This document shows, one piece after another, positions 16,462 through 25,145 of a stretch of DNA of 27,658 nucleotides. The position numbers were made by a program, and so were the translations under genes. Under the pieces are notes generated by a model that did no database searches, was not told the origin of the DNA, and worked only from the letters and a program-made list of their open reading frames with translations. The number at the start of each line of letters is the position of its first letter. Position 1 is the stretch's first letter. The stretch covers positions 1 to 27,658 of the forward strand of contig JAJDYK010000245.1 of NCBI GenBank assembly GCA_022825185.1, in the 5' to 3' direction. Origin of the DNA: Candidatus Latescibacterota bacterium. GTDB taxonomy: Bacteria; Latescibacterota; UBA2968; UBA8231.

Positions 16462-19221
16462 CTAGGCTTCGACGAGCTTGAGGCTGGCGCTTAGCTTCTC
16501 CTGGGTGGCGCGGTATTCGGCTTGGCGTTGGCGCTCCTGTGCGACGATTTCGGGCGGGGCTTTGGTCAGGAAGCGGTCATTGGCCAGTTTGGCGTCTAGC
16601 CCCTTGAGCAGGCCGTCCATCTTTTGAATTTCCCTTTTGAGACGCTGCCGTTCTGCATCTAGATCGATCAATCCCTCTAAGGGCACGAAAATTTCGGCCG
16701 CAGCCGTCATCGCGCTACCCGAAGCTGGTGGTCGGACGAGCCTTTGGCCGACTTGCACGGATTCGGCCCGGGTCAACAGCGCGATATAGGATATGGCTTG
16801 GCGCAGGGTCTGTTCGACCTCGTCCGAGACAGCCGAAATCAAGACCTCGACTTTGCGGCCCGGTGGAACATTCATCTCGCCGCGAATGATCCGCACCCCG
16901 GTCACTACCTCTTGCAGGCACTGCATTTGCGCTTCGGCCTCCGGGTCTATCAACTCGTCGTCGCATTCCGGCCAATCTGCGACCATAATGCTATTAGCCG
17001 ACGAGCCGTGAGGCAGGGCCTGCCACAAGGTCTCAGTAATAAAGGGCATAACGGGATGCAGCAGCCGCAGAGCCGTTTCGAGCACGCGTACGAGATGCTC
17101 TTGGGCTGCGCGCCGCGCCTGGGGATCGCCGCCCTGCAAGCGCACCTTGGCCAATTCGAGGTACCAGTCGCAATAATCGCGCCAGACGAAGTCGTAGATC
17201 GCCCGCGTCAGGTCGCTGAAGCGATAGGATTGCATGGCCTCGGTCATCTCGCGCACGGCTACCTGCAACCGGCTCCAGATCCAGCGGTCGGCCAATTCGC
17301 TGCGCTCGCAGGGGCCTGACTCGTATCCGTCGATGTTCATCAGCACGAAGCGAGTCGCATTCCACAGCTTGTTGCCAAAGTTGCGGCCGGCCTCCGCACT
17401 GGCCGAAGCCTGGACTTGGTTGTTTTCGACCTCGGCATCGAAGCGCACATCTTGGACGGCTCCGGCTTGTGCTAACAGACAGTAGCGGGTCGCATCCGCG
17501 CCGTAGCGCGCGACCAAGTCGAGCGGATTGAGGCCCGTGCCCAAGCTCTTGCTCATGCGGCGGCCGTCTTGGGTCAGAATAGTCGGGTGGACCAGCACCG
17601 TCTTAAAGGGAATCTGCTCTATGAACTCTAGCGAGGTCATGGCCATCCGCAAAACCCACAGATAGAGAATGTCGCGGGCCGTGATCATCAAATCCGTGGG
17701 ATAAAAGTACTCCAGCGCGTCGCGTCTCTGCGGCCAACCGAGGGTGGCAAAGGGCCACAAGGCGGAAGAAAACCACGTGTCGAGCACATCTGGGTCTTGC
17801 ACCCAATTTTCGCCACCGCATTCGGAGCAAGCCTCTGGCTTAGCCACACTAACCACGGGCTTGGCCCCGGCCGTCACCGAAACCCTAAAGTTGCCCTCGC
17901 GCAGAGCCTGCTCCCGGTCCAGGTTGCCCATGACGCTCAGCCCCTCGGCGCTGCAATGGGTGCAATACCAAGCGGGAATGCGATGCCCCCACCAGATCTG
18001 CCGCGACAAAGCCCAATCGCGTATTTGATCCAACCACTCGATGGCATAGTGGCGAAAGCGGTCGGGCACGTATTGAATATCCTGCCGCACGAGCACGGGC
18101 CGCACCTTGGCCGCTATCTCCTTCATGTTCATAAACCACTGCTCCATCGGCAGGGGTTCAACGACCGTGCCACACTTGTCGTGGTGGGGTACTGCGTGTT
18201 CGTGATCCTCTATTTTTTCTATCAGACCCTCGGCTTCCAACGCAGCCACGACGGCCTCGCGAGCCGCGTAGCGATCCAATCCGGCAAAGCGGTCGGCCGC
18301 TTCGGTCATAACCCCGTCAAAGCCGATGACTTGGATTTGCGCTAGGTCGTGGCGCAAGCCTAGCTCGTAGTCGTTGGGATCGTGGGCGGGGGTCACCTTG
18401 ACTGCGCCGCTGCCCAGTTCGGGGTCAGCGTATTCATCGGCTACGATGGGAATAACTCTACCTGTCAGCGGCAGTTCGACTTGCAGGCCAATCGCTTCGC
18501 GCCAGCGGTCGTCGTTGGGATGGACGGCCACGGCTGTGTCCCCCAGCATGGTTTCCGGCCGAGTGGTGGCGACCACGACTTGCAACTCACCCTCCCGGGC
18601 CGGGTAGCGAATGTGCCACAAGTGGCCGGCGACCTCGCGCTCTTCGGTCTCTAGGTCGGAAATGACGGTGCGGCACTGCGGACACCAGTTGATCATGCGG
18701 GTTCCGCGGTAAATCCACCCTTTTTCCGCAAAATGCTCGAAAGCCTGCAATACGGCCTCGACGTACTCCTCGTCGAGCGTGAACCGCTCCCAGCGCCAAT
18801 CGTAGCTGGCCCCAAGTTGGCGCAACTGGTCGTAGATGGCGTCTCCGTATTTTTCCTTCCACTGCCAAATCCGGTCGAGCATGGCGTCGCGCCCCAAGTC
18901 GTAGCGATTCTTGCCCTCGACCTCTAAAAGCTCCTGTTCGACCTTCATCTGGGTGGCAATGCCCGCGTGATCCGTGCCCGGCAGACAGAGCGTCTCAAAG
19001 CCCTGCATCCGCTTCCACCGCACTACTAAATCGTGGATGGCGTGTTGAATCGCATGACCCATGTGCAGCTCGCCGGTCACGTTGGGCGGAGGAATTACGA
19101 TGCTGTAAGGGGGCTTATCTGGGTTGATCCCCGCGTTAAAATGGCCGTTTTCCTCCCAGAAATCGTACCATTTTTTTTCAATCGCCACGGGATCGTACGT
19201 CTTGGCCAATTCTTCCGTCAT
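16462..19221 (-). CDS. valS: Valine--tRNA ligase
   Basis: Class I synthetase charging tRNA-Val. The 919 residues carry PPPNVTGELHMGHA with the HIGH-type HMGH at 53-56, the CP1 editing domain (about 190-340, with TTRPETMLGDTAVAVHP), WWGHRIPAWYC (410-420), the KMSKS-type RMSKS at 555-559, an anticodon-binding domain (about 635-780) and a C-terminal coiled coil (about 845-919). The ATG at 19221 has AAGGA 7 nt upstream. It is transcribed divergently from murQ. No T-box fits in the short leader. Confidence 0.98.
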   Translation of the reverse strand: MTEELAKTYDPVAIEKKWYDFWEENGHFNAGINPDKPPYSIVIPPPNVTGELHMGHAIQHAIHDLVVRWKRMQGFETLCLPGTDHAGIATQMKVEQELLEVEGKNRYDLGRDAMLDRIWQWKEKYGDAIYDQLRQLGASYDWRWERFTLDEEYVEAVLQAFEHFAEKGWIYRGTRMINWCPQCRTVISDLETEEREVAGHLWHIRYPAREGELQVVVATTRPETMLGDTAVAVHPNDDRWREAIGLQVELPLTGRVIPIVADEYADPELGSGAVKVTPAHDPNDYELGLRHDLAQIQVIGFDGVMTEAADRFAGLDRYAAREAVVAALEAEGLIEKIEDHEHAVPHHDKCGTVVEPLPMEQWFMNMKEIAAKVRPVLVRQDIQYVPDRFRHYAIEWLDQIRDWALSRQIWWGHRIPAWYCTHCSAEGLSVMGNLDREQALREGNFRVSVTAGAKPVVSVAKPEACSECGGENWVQDPDVLDTWFSSALWPFATLGWPQRRDALEYFYPTDLMITARDILYLWVLRMAMTSLEFIEQIPFKTVLVHPTILTQDGRRMSKSLGTGLNPLDLVARYGADATRYCLLAQAGAVQDVRFDAEVENNQVQASASAEAGRNFGNKLWNATRFVLMNIDGYESGPCERSELADRWIWSRLQVAVREMTEAMQSYRFSDLTRAIYDFVWRDYCDWYLELAKVRLQGGDPQARRAAQEHLVRVLETALRLLHPVMPFITETLWQALPHGSSANSIMVADWPECDDELIDPEAEAQMQCLQEVVTGVRIIRGEMNVPPGRKVEVLISAVSDEVEQTLRQAISYIALLTRAESVQVGQRLVRPPASGSAMTAAAEIFVPLEGLIDLDAERQRLKREIQKMDGLLKGLDAKLANDRFLTKAPPEIVAQERQRQAEYRATQEKLSASLKLVEA

Positions 19222-19359
19222 GCCGCGTCCTTATCCGTATGTTTAATATGCAAGTTAAATTAAAAATATAACCCATTCCCCTACCCTGACAATTTTGCTC
19301 GCTGCGCTCGGCTGTCTATTTTGTGTCCAGTTCATTTCACCTGTGCTAGGCGATTCAAT
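19222..19359. promoter_or_regulatory. Divergent promoter region between valS and murQ
   Basis: A 138-bp spacer between two outward-facing genes, A/T-rich on the valS side. It must hold both promoters. On the plus strand TTGCTC-16 bp-TATTTT is a weak candidate for murQ; on the minus strand several TATATT-like and CATATT-like hexamers lie before valS, none clearly paired with a -35. No hairpin or operator repeat stands out. Confidence 0.4.
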
Positions 19360-20286
19360 ATGGGCAACTGGTCCAAGCTGCAAACCGAGCAACGCAATCC
19401 AGCCACTGAACACATCGACGAGGTCTCGACGCTAGAGATGCTGGCGATCATCAATCGAGAAGACGCCCTCGTGCCAGCCGCGGTCGCCACGCAATTGGCC
19501 CCTATCGCCGAGGCGGTTGACTTGGTCGCTATCCAGCTTGGGAACGGAGGCCGCCTGTTCTACCTCGGCGCGGGTACCAGCGGTCGGCTCGGCGTATTGG
19601 ATGCGGCTGAATGCCCCCCCACCTTTGGCGCAGCCCCCCAGTTGGTGCAGGGCTTAATCGCTGGCGGGCTAGCTGCCCTGTACCAAGCCGTAGAAGGTGC
19701 GGAAGACAGTCGCGAGGCTGCACTTAACGAATTGGCACAGCGGGGGTTAGGGGCAGCCGATGTGGTCATGGGCATTGCCGCCAGCGGCGTAACCCCTTTC
19801 GTTATCAGCGGCATGGAGTACGCAGCGCAGCAAGGTTGTCCGACGATTTTTTTTACGTGTAACCCCACGGCCGCCGAGTCCGTTGCATCCTCGATCAAGA
19901 TCGTCCCCGAGGTCGGCCCGGAAGTCATTACCGGATCAACGCGTATGAAGGCCGGAACAGCGACCAAACTGGTGCTCAACATGATCAGCACCGGCGCGAT
20001 GGTGAAATTGGGCAAGACCTACGGCAACCTCATGGTCGATCTCCAACCCACTAATGCCAAGTTGCGCGACCGCGCTGAGCGCATATTTGTGGCCCTGACC
20101 GGGGCCTCGTCGCAAGTGGCCACTGCCCGACTGCAAGCGGCCAACGGCGGTTTGAGGCTGGCGCTGGTCATGGAACTGTGCCAGCTAGATCGCGCCCAAG
20201 CGCAGCATCTTCTCGACGCCTGCGGCGGGAGCGTCAAGGCCGCCACTCTCTCCACTGGAGCAACCCCTTGCAATACGCAAACCTAG
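19360..20286 (+). CDS. murQ: N-acetylmuramic acid 6-phosphate etherase
   Basis: Cleaves the lactyl ether of MurNAc-6-phosphate to GlcNAc-6-phosphate and D-lactate in peptidoglycan recycling. The 308 residues show the N-terminal TEQRNPATEHIDEVST, a SIS fold with GAGTSGRLG (70-78), the catalytic Glu at 84 (AAECPPTFG), and the MurQ signature GSTRMKAGTATKLVLNM followed by YGNLMVDLQPTNAKL. The ATG at 19360 (AGG about 10 nt upstream) gives the usual N-terminus; an upstream TTG at 19321 would add 13 atypical residues. First gene of a five-gene plus-strand operon. Confidence 0.97.
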   Translation: MGNWSKLQTEQRNPATEHIDEVSTLEMLAIINREDALVPAAVATQLAPIAEAVDLVAIQLGNGGRLFYLGAGTSGRLGVLDAAECPPTFGAAPQLVQGLIAGGLAALYQAVEGAEDSREAALNELAQRGLGAADVVMGIAASGVTPFVISGMEYAAQQGCPTIFFTCNPTAAESVASSIKIVPEVGPEVITGSTRMKAGTATKLVLNMISTGAMVKLGKTYGNLMVDLQPTNAKLRDRAERIFVALTGASSQVATARLQAANGGLRLALVMELCQLDRAQAQHLLDACGGSVKAATLSTGATPCNTQT

Positions 20287-21212
20287 GCCGCACGAACTTG
20301 CGCCTGTCGGCCTTGGGCCTTGGCACCGTGCAATTGGGCATGGCGTATGGCTGGGACCAACAGCCGCCGCCGCCGGATGACCGCGTGATCGGCCTAATCC
20401 GCCGCGCCTTGGAGCTAGGCATCAACTACATCGACACGGCCGCGGAGTACGGCCGCAGTGAAACTCTCGTGGGCCGCGCGTGTGCTGGACTGACGTGTCG
20501 GCCCGTGATTGCCACCAAGCTCTCCATCCGAGATGCCGACAGCGCAGGGCTGTTGACTGGGCAGGCGCTGCGTCAGTCCGTCGAGCAGTCGCTGGGACAG
20601 AGCTTGCAGAGGCTCGGCGTCGATGTGCTCGACCTCGTGCAGCTACACAGTCTCGACACGCGCTTTGCAACTCCGGAACTGCTGGAATTGTTAGCGCAAT
20701 ACAACCAACGCGGCTGGGTGCGCTATTGGGGCGTTACCACGTACGGCGAAGAGGCACCGCTCGACGCCTTAAACCATCCCGAGTCAATTTGCGCGTTGCA
20801 AATACCTTATAGCGCGCTCGACCGCCGGATGGAACGCAAGGTAATCCCCCGCGCCCAAGCGCAGGGTATGGGCGTCATCCTGCGCTCGATTTTCCTCCAA
20901 GGCGTCCTGTCGCATCGGCTCGACTCGCTCCCGACCTCGCTCAATGGTCTGTCCCCGTTGGCCGCTCCCCTGCTCAGGCTAGCGCAGGACGCAGGCATAG
21001 AGTTGGCCGAACTGGCTTTGCGCTTTGCCACCTTTGCTTCCGGCGCTCATTCAGCTATTTTCGGCACCACGAGCGTCTCCGAACTCGAAGCCAATATCCG
21101 CGCGGTCGAAGCCGGTCCTCTACCGCCCGATTTAGTAACAGCCGTGCGCGCAATCGAGGTCGCGGATTCAACCCTGCTCAACCCCGGCAACTGGAGGTTA
21201 TCCACGCCGTGA
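20268..21212 (+). CDS. Aldo/keto reductase
   Basis: NAD(P)H-dependent oxidoreductase of the AKR fold; substrate unknown. The 314 residues keep the catalytic tetrad: Asp56 and Tyr61 (NYIDTAAEYGRSE), Lys84 (VIATKLS) and His127 (DLVQLHSLD). The N-terminus YANLGRTNLRLSALGLGTVQLG is typical of the family. The TTG at 20268 is chosen because TGGAG lies 7 nt upstream and the protein then starts at the first strand; longer versions would run far into murQ. It overlaps murQ by 19 bp and the next gene by a GTGA. It may act on a sugar or on the keto or hydroxy acid released by its neighbours; this is inferred from position only. Confidence 0.9.
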   Translation: MQYANLGRTNLRLSALGLGTVQLGMAYGWDQQPPPPDDRVIGLIRRALELGINYIDTAAEYGRSETLVGRACAGLTCRPVIATKLSIRDADSAGLLTGQALRQSVEQSLGQSLQRLGVDVLDLVQLHSLDTRFATPELLELLAQYNQRGWVRYWGVTTYGEEAPLDALNHPESICALQIPYSALDRRMERKVIPRAQAQGMGVILRSIFLQGVLSHRLDSLPTSLNGLSPLAAPLLRLAQDAGIELAELALRFATFASGAHSAIFGTTSVSELEANIRAVEAGPLPPDLVTAVRAIEVADSTLLNPGNWRLSTP

Positions 21213-22306
21213 ATGAACCCATGCCCGGCCAAGCCCTAGACGATTTAGAGACCCCGGTACTGCTGCTTGATCTCGACCGCTTTGAATCCAATGTGCAGCA
21301 CATGGCCGCGTATTGCCGCGACAATGGCAAGGAATGGCGGCCCCACAGCAAGGCCCACAAATCCCCGACCATAGCCCACATCGAGCTGGCCAACGGGGCC
21401 TGCGGCATCACCTGCGCCAAGTTGAGCGAAGCCGAGTGGATGGTCGCACATGGCGTACCCTCCATCCTCCTAGCCAACCAGATCGTCAGCCCGGCGAAAT
21501 TCGCCGCCCTAGCTCGCCTGCAACACCAAGCCGAAGTCATTGCCGCAGTCGATAATATCGCCGTCGTCGAACCGATGGCCGCCGCAGCCATCGACGAGGG
21601 CGTCCGCATCCCCGTGGTCGTGGAGATTGACATTGGTATGAAGCGGGTTGGCGTGGAGCCTGGCCCTCCTCTTCTCGCCTTGTCTAAAGCCATCAGCGAC
21701 CAACCTGGGCTGGCGTTCAAGGGCCTGATGGGCTACGAGGGCCACGTGCTCAAATGCTGGCCACTCCAAGCCAAGAAAAAGGCCTGTTACCAAGCACTAG
21801 ATATATTAGTAGAATCTCGCAATTTGCTGGAGGACAATGGAATACAAGTAGAAATCGTCAGCGCTGGCGGCACGGGCTCTTACGAGCTCAGCGCGCTCCA
21901 CGACGGAGTCACTGAACTCCAAGCTGGCGGCGGCGTGTTCATGGACGCCATGTATCGCCGGACTTGTCACGTCGAAGCCCTAACCCCCGCCCTGACGGTG
22001 CTCACCACAGTAACCAGCCGCGCAGCCGACCGGGTCGTCGTCGATGCTGGCTTTAAGACGCTGTCGTCTGGCCACCAGCCACCGGAGGTGCTAGGCCGAG
22101 ACGACCTGCGCTTGCGCGGCCTGTCTGCCGAACACGGGATTTTCGACATCGTCGAGGGTCAGGCCGGGCCGGCTTTGGGCGAGCGGATCGAATTGCTCGT
22201 CGGCTATTCGGATTCGACGACCTTTTTGCACAATTACTTCGTCGCCGTCCGCAAGGGACGCGTGGAGAAAATATGGGACATCTCGGCACGGGGCCTCTTG
22301 CGCTGA
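21209..22306 (+). CDS. DSD1 / D-threonine aldolase-like PLP enzyme (fold-type III)
   Basis: Alanine-racemase-fold PLP enzyme of the family with D-serine dehydratase (DSD1) and D-threonine aldolase. The 365 residues begin with LETPVLLLDLDRFESNV and the PLP-Lys motif RPHSKAHKSP (44-53, Lys48 likely). VVEIDIGMKRVGV, SAGGTGSYE and the C-terminal metal-region segments EHGIFDI and LLVGYSDSTTFLHNY follow. Expected substrates are D-threonine, D-serine or beta-hydroxy-D-amino acids; which one cannot be read from sequence. The GTG start overlaps the preceding stop (GTGA) and has GGAGG 11 nt upstream; an ATG at 21221 is less well placed. Confidence 0.88.
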   Translation: MNEPMPGQALDDLETPVLLLDLDRFESNVQHMAAYCRDNGKEWRPHSKAHKSPTIAHIELANGACGITCAKLSEAEWMVAHGVPSILLANQIVSPAKFAALARLQHQAEVIAAVDNIAVVEPMAAAAIDEGVRIPVVVEIDIGMKRVGVEPGPPLLALSKAISDQPGLAFKGLMGYEGHVLKCWPLQAKKKACYQALDILVESRNLLEDNGIQVEIVSAGGTGSYELSALHDGVTELQAGGGVFMDAMYRRTCHVEALTPALTVLTTVTSRAADRVVVDAGFKTLSSGHQPPEVLGRDDLRLRGLSAEHGIFDIVEGQAGPALGERIELLVGYSDSTTFLHNYFVAVRKGRVEKIWDISARGLLR

Positions 22307-22334
22307 CGCCGAGTAATAGCAACGGAGAAAGCAG

Positions 22335-22619
22335 ATGACTAAAGCCGAAATCGCCCAGCAGCTAGCCCAGAGTACGGGCCTATCCCAAGTCGATACCGCA
22401 GCCGTTATCGAAGGCTTCATCGAAGCCATATCCCAAGCCTTGGAAAAGGGCGATCACGTCGAAATCCGCGGCTTTGGCACCTTCAAGGTCGTGGAGCGCG
22501 CACCACGTACCGGCCGCAATCCCAAAGCCGGCGCGACCATCGCAATCCCCAAGCGCAAGACTCCGACCTTCAAACCCTCCAACGCCGTAAAGAACAGAAT
22601 CGTCCAGCGCCGACCATGA
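22335..22619 (+). CDS. HU/IHF-family DNA-binding protein
   Basis: Small nucleoid protein that bends DNA as a dimer. The 94 residues contain the family start MTKAEIAQQLAQSTGLS, the signature region EIRGFGTFKVVERAPRTGRNP and the beta-arm with its intercalating Pro (GRNPKAG), then the C-terminal helix. The Arg-rich tail is short (IVQRRP). An ATG with GGAGA upstream lies 28 bp after the DSD1-type gene. Its stop overlaps the next start (ATGA), so an architectural DNA protein is translationally coupled to a sulfatase-fold enzyme, an unusual pairing. HU and IHF subunits cannot be told apart here. Confidence 0.93.
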   Translation: MTKAEIAQQLAQSTGLSQVDTAAVIEGFIEAISQALEKGDHVEIRGFGTFKVVERAPRTGRNPKAGATIAIPKRKTPTFKPSNAVKNRIVQRRP

Positions 22620-23719
22620 ACCTGCTGTTGATTTCGGTCGATAGCCTGCGTTTGGATTTTTCTCCGGGGGTCAGTGCGACCGTGCGCACGCCCCGATTTT
22701 CCGACTTGACGCGCGATTTCCACCTCTGCCAGCACTGCTTTTCGGTCTCTTCGGCGACGCGACCGGTCCACACCTCGCTTTTTACCGGGCTATACCCGTT
22801 TGAACACGGCATCGAAGGCCAGCACTCCCCCGCTATGCGGCAGGGCGTTGCCGACCTTTTCGACCTCTGCCGTCAAGCTGGCTATGCGACCGGCGCGTTC
22901 TCAGAGGCCCCGGACATTTTCACCGGCTTGGGCTATGCCGATCACATCGCCCCTCTACCTACCGACGAGCAACTCACCGGCTGGCTGCAACGCCGCGAGC
23001 CGACCGTTCTCTTTATGCACTACTGGAGCGTTCATCCTCCTTATGGTGCCGCAGATGGGCTGGCCTTTGGGGAAGTGGGACAATTGCTCGCGGCTGGGCA
23101 CATTGGCGAGGTACAGGCGCGTTATCGCGCTGCCATTGAACAGCTCTTTGAGCGGCATATAGCTCGGCTGTTGACCGCCTTGGACCGGAGCGCGTGGGCC
23201 GTTTTCATCATCAGCGACCACGGCCAGAGCTGGCGGGACGACGAACCCTATCACGGCCAGACTCTGTGCAACGACGTGCTGCGGGTGCCTCTGTACTACC
23301 GACTCCCCTCGGAAGAACCCGTCGGGCGCGAGTTAATTTCCCTCGTAGATCTTTTCCCTACTTTCCTGTCTCTGTTGGAGTTAGATCACTCCTATAACGG
23401 CTTTGCCAGCGACATCCGCTCCCCTTCTCCTCCCGAATACTACCTCGCCGAAATCGACCCCGGCCCAACCGCGCAACAAGGCCGCCAATGGTCCCTCTTC
23501 AACGCCAGCGCCAAATTCACCTGCGATCAATTGACCCAACGCGAAACCTTGGTCGAAACGTTTAGCGAGCAGCCGCGCGCGGCGTTGGACACTCGCCCAT
23601 ATCACCAAGCGTACGCGGCACTCAGAGCGGCTTCCAGCTATGTGCAAGCAGAGTTTGACCAGACCACGGACCGTGCCCTCTTGCACCAGCGGCTGCGAGC
23701 CTTGGGTTATATGGATTGA
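22616..23719 (+). CDS. Sulfatase/alkaline phosphatase superfamily hydrolase
   Basis: Metal-dependent hydrolase of the sulfatase fold. The 367 residues have the first metal Asp at 9 (LLISVDSLRLD), the nucleophile loop SSATRPVHTSLFTG (45-58), SVHPPY (138-143) and the second metal site SDHGQSW (200-206). The loop aligns with the sulfatase C/S-x-P-x-R motif but has Thr48 where formylglycine forms and His where the Arg stands. It is therefore unlikely to be a true sulfatase; a phosphodiesterase, phosphatase or phosphotransferase with a Thr nucleophile is more likely. There is no signal peptide or membrane segment, so it is probably cytoplasmic. It overlaps the HU gene (ATGA) and ends the operon. 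Confidence 0.85.
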   Translation: MNLLLISVDSLRLDFSPGVSATVRTPRFSDLTRDFHLCQHCFSVSSATRPVHTSLFTGLYPFEHGIEGQHSPAMRQGVADLFDLCRQAGYATGAFSEAPDIFTGLGYADHIAPLPTDEQLTGWLQRREPTVLFMHYWSVHPPYGAADGLAFGEVGQLLAAGHIGEVQARYRAAIEQLFERHIARLLTALDRSAWAVFIISDHGQSWRDDEPYHGQTLCNDVLRVPLYYRLPSEEPVGRELISLVDLFPTFLSLLELDHSYNGFASDIRSPSPPEYYLAEIDPGPTAQQGRQWSLFNASAKFTCDQLTQRETLVETFSEQPRAALDTRPYHQAYAALRAASSYVQAEFDQTTDRALLHQRLRALGYMD

Positions 23720-23748
23720 TTTTTGTCCGGGCCGCCGACAGGGGCCAG

Positions 23749-24660
23749 TTATAGCGAAAAGGAGAAGCCCAAGCCCGGCGTGAAACCGAGCTTGTTGTGA
23801 ATCAGGAAGCGTATCTGCTTTAGGGAAATGTCGAGCTTGCGCTGATTCCTGTAGGCTGCTGTGCGGCCAGCTCCGAGTATATTGGCATAGTAGAACATGC
23901 CCGTCACCGCCGCGCTGAGGGCAGTGACGAGATGACTCTGCTCACCTAAAGCCCCCAGACGGTAGCTGGCATACGTCATATAGGCAAAACTATTGACCAG
24001 TATAAACGCCTGTGCCGCATCATAGTAGTGGCGGACATATAACTGGCCGAGACCTGGGCACAATGCGGAGAGGATTGATGCGGTCCGGGCACTTTGCCGC
24101 GAGCCTCTGTATGCGTCGATTTCTCGTAGGATTTCCCGTGAGCCGAGCGCAATCGCCTCTCCTTCGCGCTCCCTGATAATGGACTGGAGAAGGTCAGAGG
24201 CCGCCGCCAATTTGACCTGTTGAACGTTGCTATACGCGGCCCAAACCAAGCCCGCGCCGTCGTTTTTCATATTCTCGGCCAGAGAAAAACTCGCAACAGC
24301 TTTATCGTAGCGTCCGAGTTGTAGGTAGCTCGCGCCGAGGTACATCTGCGCTCGGTAGAGAAACGTATCAGCGGCGGTAGCATCGGCTATGTACTGCTCC
24401 AAGTATTCTACCGAAGATTTGTACTTTCTGCTTTTTTGGTACGCCTCGCCAATTTTGAAGACGCACAGAGCTTTCATTTTTGGATCGTCCGCAAAATAAG
24501 CTGCTTGCTTGAGCACGGAGATGCCGCGGTAATAATCCCGCTGCGCTACCAAGCTATTGGCGTAACCAATCAACTCGTCGCTGGACGTATCGCTGTCCCC
24601 GAGCAGCGCACTAGGAACGGACAACAGCACTGCATATATGGCGACTAGCTTACTCTTCAA
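23749..24660 (-). CDS. TPR-repeat envelope protein with DUF5683-like C-terminus
   Basis: Function unknown. The 303 residues start with a signal peptide-like segment (LVAIYAVLLSVPSALLG), then several TPR-like helix pairs (about 30-165; e.g. ALCVFKIGEAYQKSRKYKSS and YLGASYLQLGRYDKAVASFS). The C-terminal region has ILSALCPGLGQLYVRHYYDA followed by hydrophobic helices (about 198-275), like the PGxGQ-Y motif of DUF5683-type membrane proteins. The TTG at 24660 overlaps the upstream YidD-like gene by 11 bp; a GGGA lies a few nt before it. The final residues (PGLGFSFSL) are aromatic and end in a hydrophobic Leu. It converges on the sulfatase-fold gene; no clear terminator is visible in the 29-bp gap. 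Confidence 0.8.
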   Translation of the reverse strand: MKSKLVAIYAVLLSVPSALLGDSDTSSDELIGYANSLVAQRDYYRGISVLKQAAYFADDPKMKALCVFKIGEAYQKSRKYKSSVEYLEQYIADATAADTFLYRAQMYLGASYLQLGRYDKAVASFSLAENMKNDGAGLVWAAYSNVQQVKLAAASDLLQSIIREREGEAIALGSREILREIDAYRGSRQSARTASILSALCPGLGQLYVRHYYDAAQAFILVNSFAYMTYASYRLGALGEQSHLVTALSAAVTGMFYYANILGAGRTAAYRNQRKLDISLKQIRFLIHNKLGFTPGLGFSFSL

Positions 24661-25126
24661 TTTCGTCCCGCTTGTCTGACAAGTAGAAAGAGTCGTCCAA
24701 TTTCAGCTTAATGCGGTTGTTTCGCCAAGTTTCGCGCAGTAAATAGAGGTGTATTACACCAGCATGTTCGCGGAAATAGTGCCGGTCGATGAACAGAGCA
24801 ACTCCCCGAACAAAGCCGAATCGCTCTACTGCCTTTTCGGCAAAGTGGGAACATGAAATGTGGAATGGGCAGCGGTCGGTCGATTGGCTCGCTATGTGTC
24901 GTCGGTAGAAGTGAATGGCCGGACGGGCAAGCGATTTGAACAAGTCGGGAGGCGAAGGCCGCAAGGAAGTAGGATCAGCTACAGGCAGATCTTCTGGCTC
25001 CCACGGTACTTCGATCTCGGAGGCGTACTCGTCAGCAAAAGCACTTAGCGGGACCAACATCAAAATCAGACTGACGATACATATCGCCTGTGCTAACCGC
25101 CAAGGGAAATGATTTCGTTTGAACAA
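24650..25126 (-). CDS. Signal-peptide-bearing YidD-domain protein
   Basis: YidD proteins are small (about 70-85 residues) inner-membrane-associated factors said to aid membrane protein insertion. This one has 158 residues: a signal peptide (1-31, hydrophobic core ending PLSAFA-DE), a Pro/Glu-rich spacer (32-60), and a YidD domain (about 62-120) with DRCPFHISCSHFAEKAVERF, keeping the Cys pair (86 and 92) and GFVRGVALFIDR. A charged tail follows. The signal peptide would place the domain outside the cytoplasm, unlike ordinary YidD. The TTG start at 25126 has no good Shine-Dalgarno sequence; no better start was found before an in-frame stop upstream. It is not in the usual rpmH-rnpA-yidD-yidC context and is coupled to the TPR gene. 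Confidence 0.78.
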   Translation of the reverse strand: MFKRNHFPWRLAQAICIVSLILMLVPLSAFADEYASEIEVPWEPEDLPVADPTSLRPSPPDLFKSLARPAIHFYRRHIASQSTDRCPFHISCSHFAEKAVERFGFVRGVALFIDRHYFREHAGVIHLYLLRETWRNNRIKLKLDDSFYLSDKRDEIEE

Positions 25127-25145
25127 ATCGCGTCGGCTAAAAATG

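Noticed and set aside
19222..19320. T-box leader upstream of valS
   Set aside because: The leader is too short and lacks the T-box sequence and antiterminator/terminator pair.
23720..23748. Bidirectional terminator between the converging sulfatase-fold and TPR genes
   Set aside because: A weak GGCC-based hairpin exists, but no U-tract follows it on either strand.
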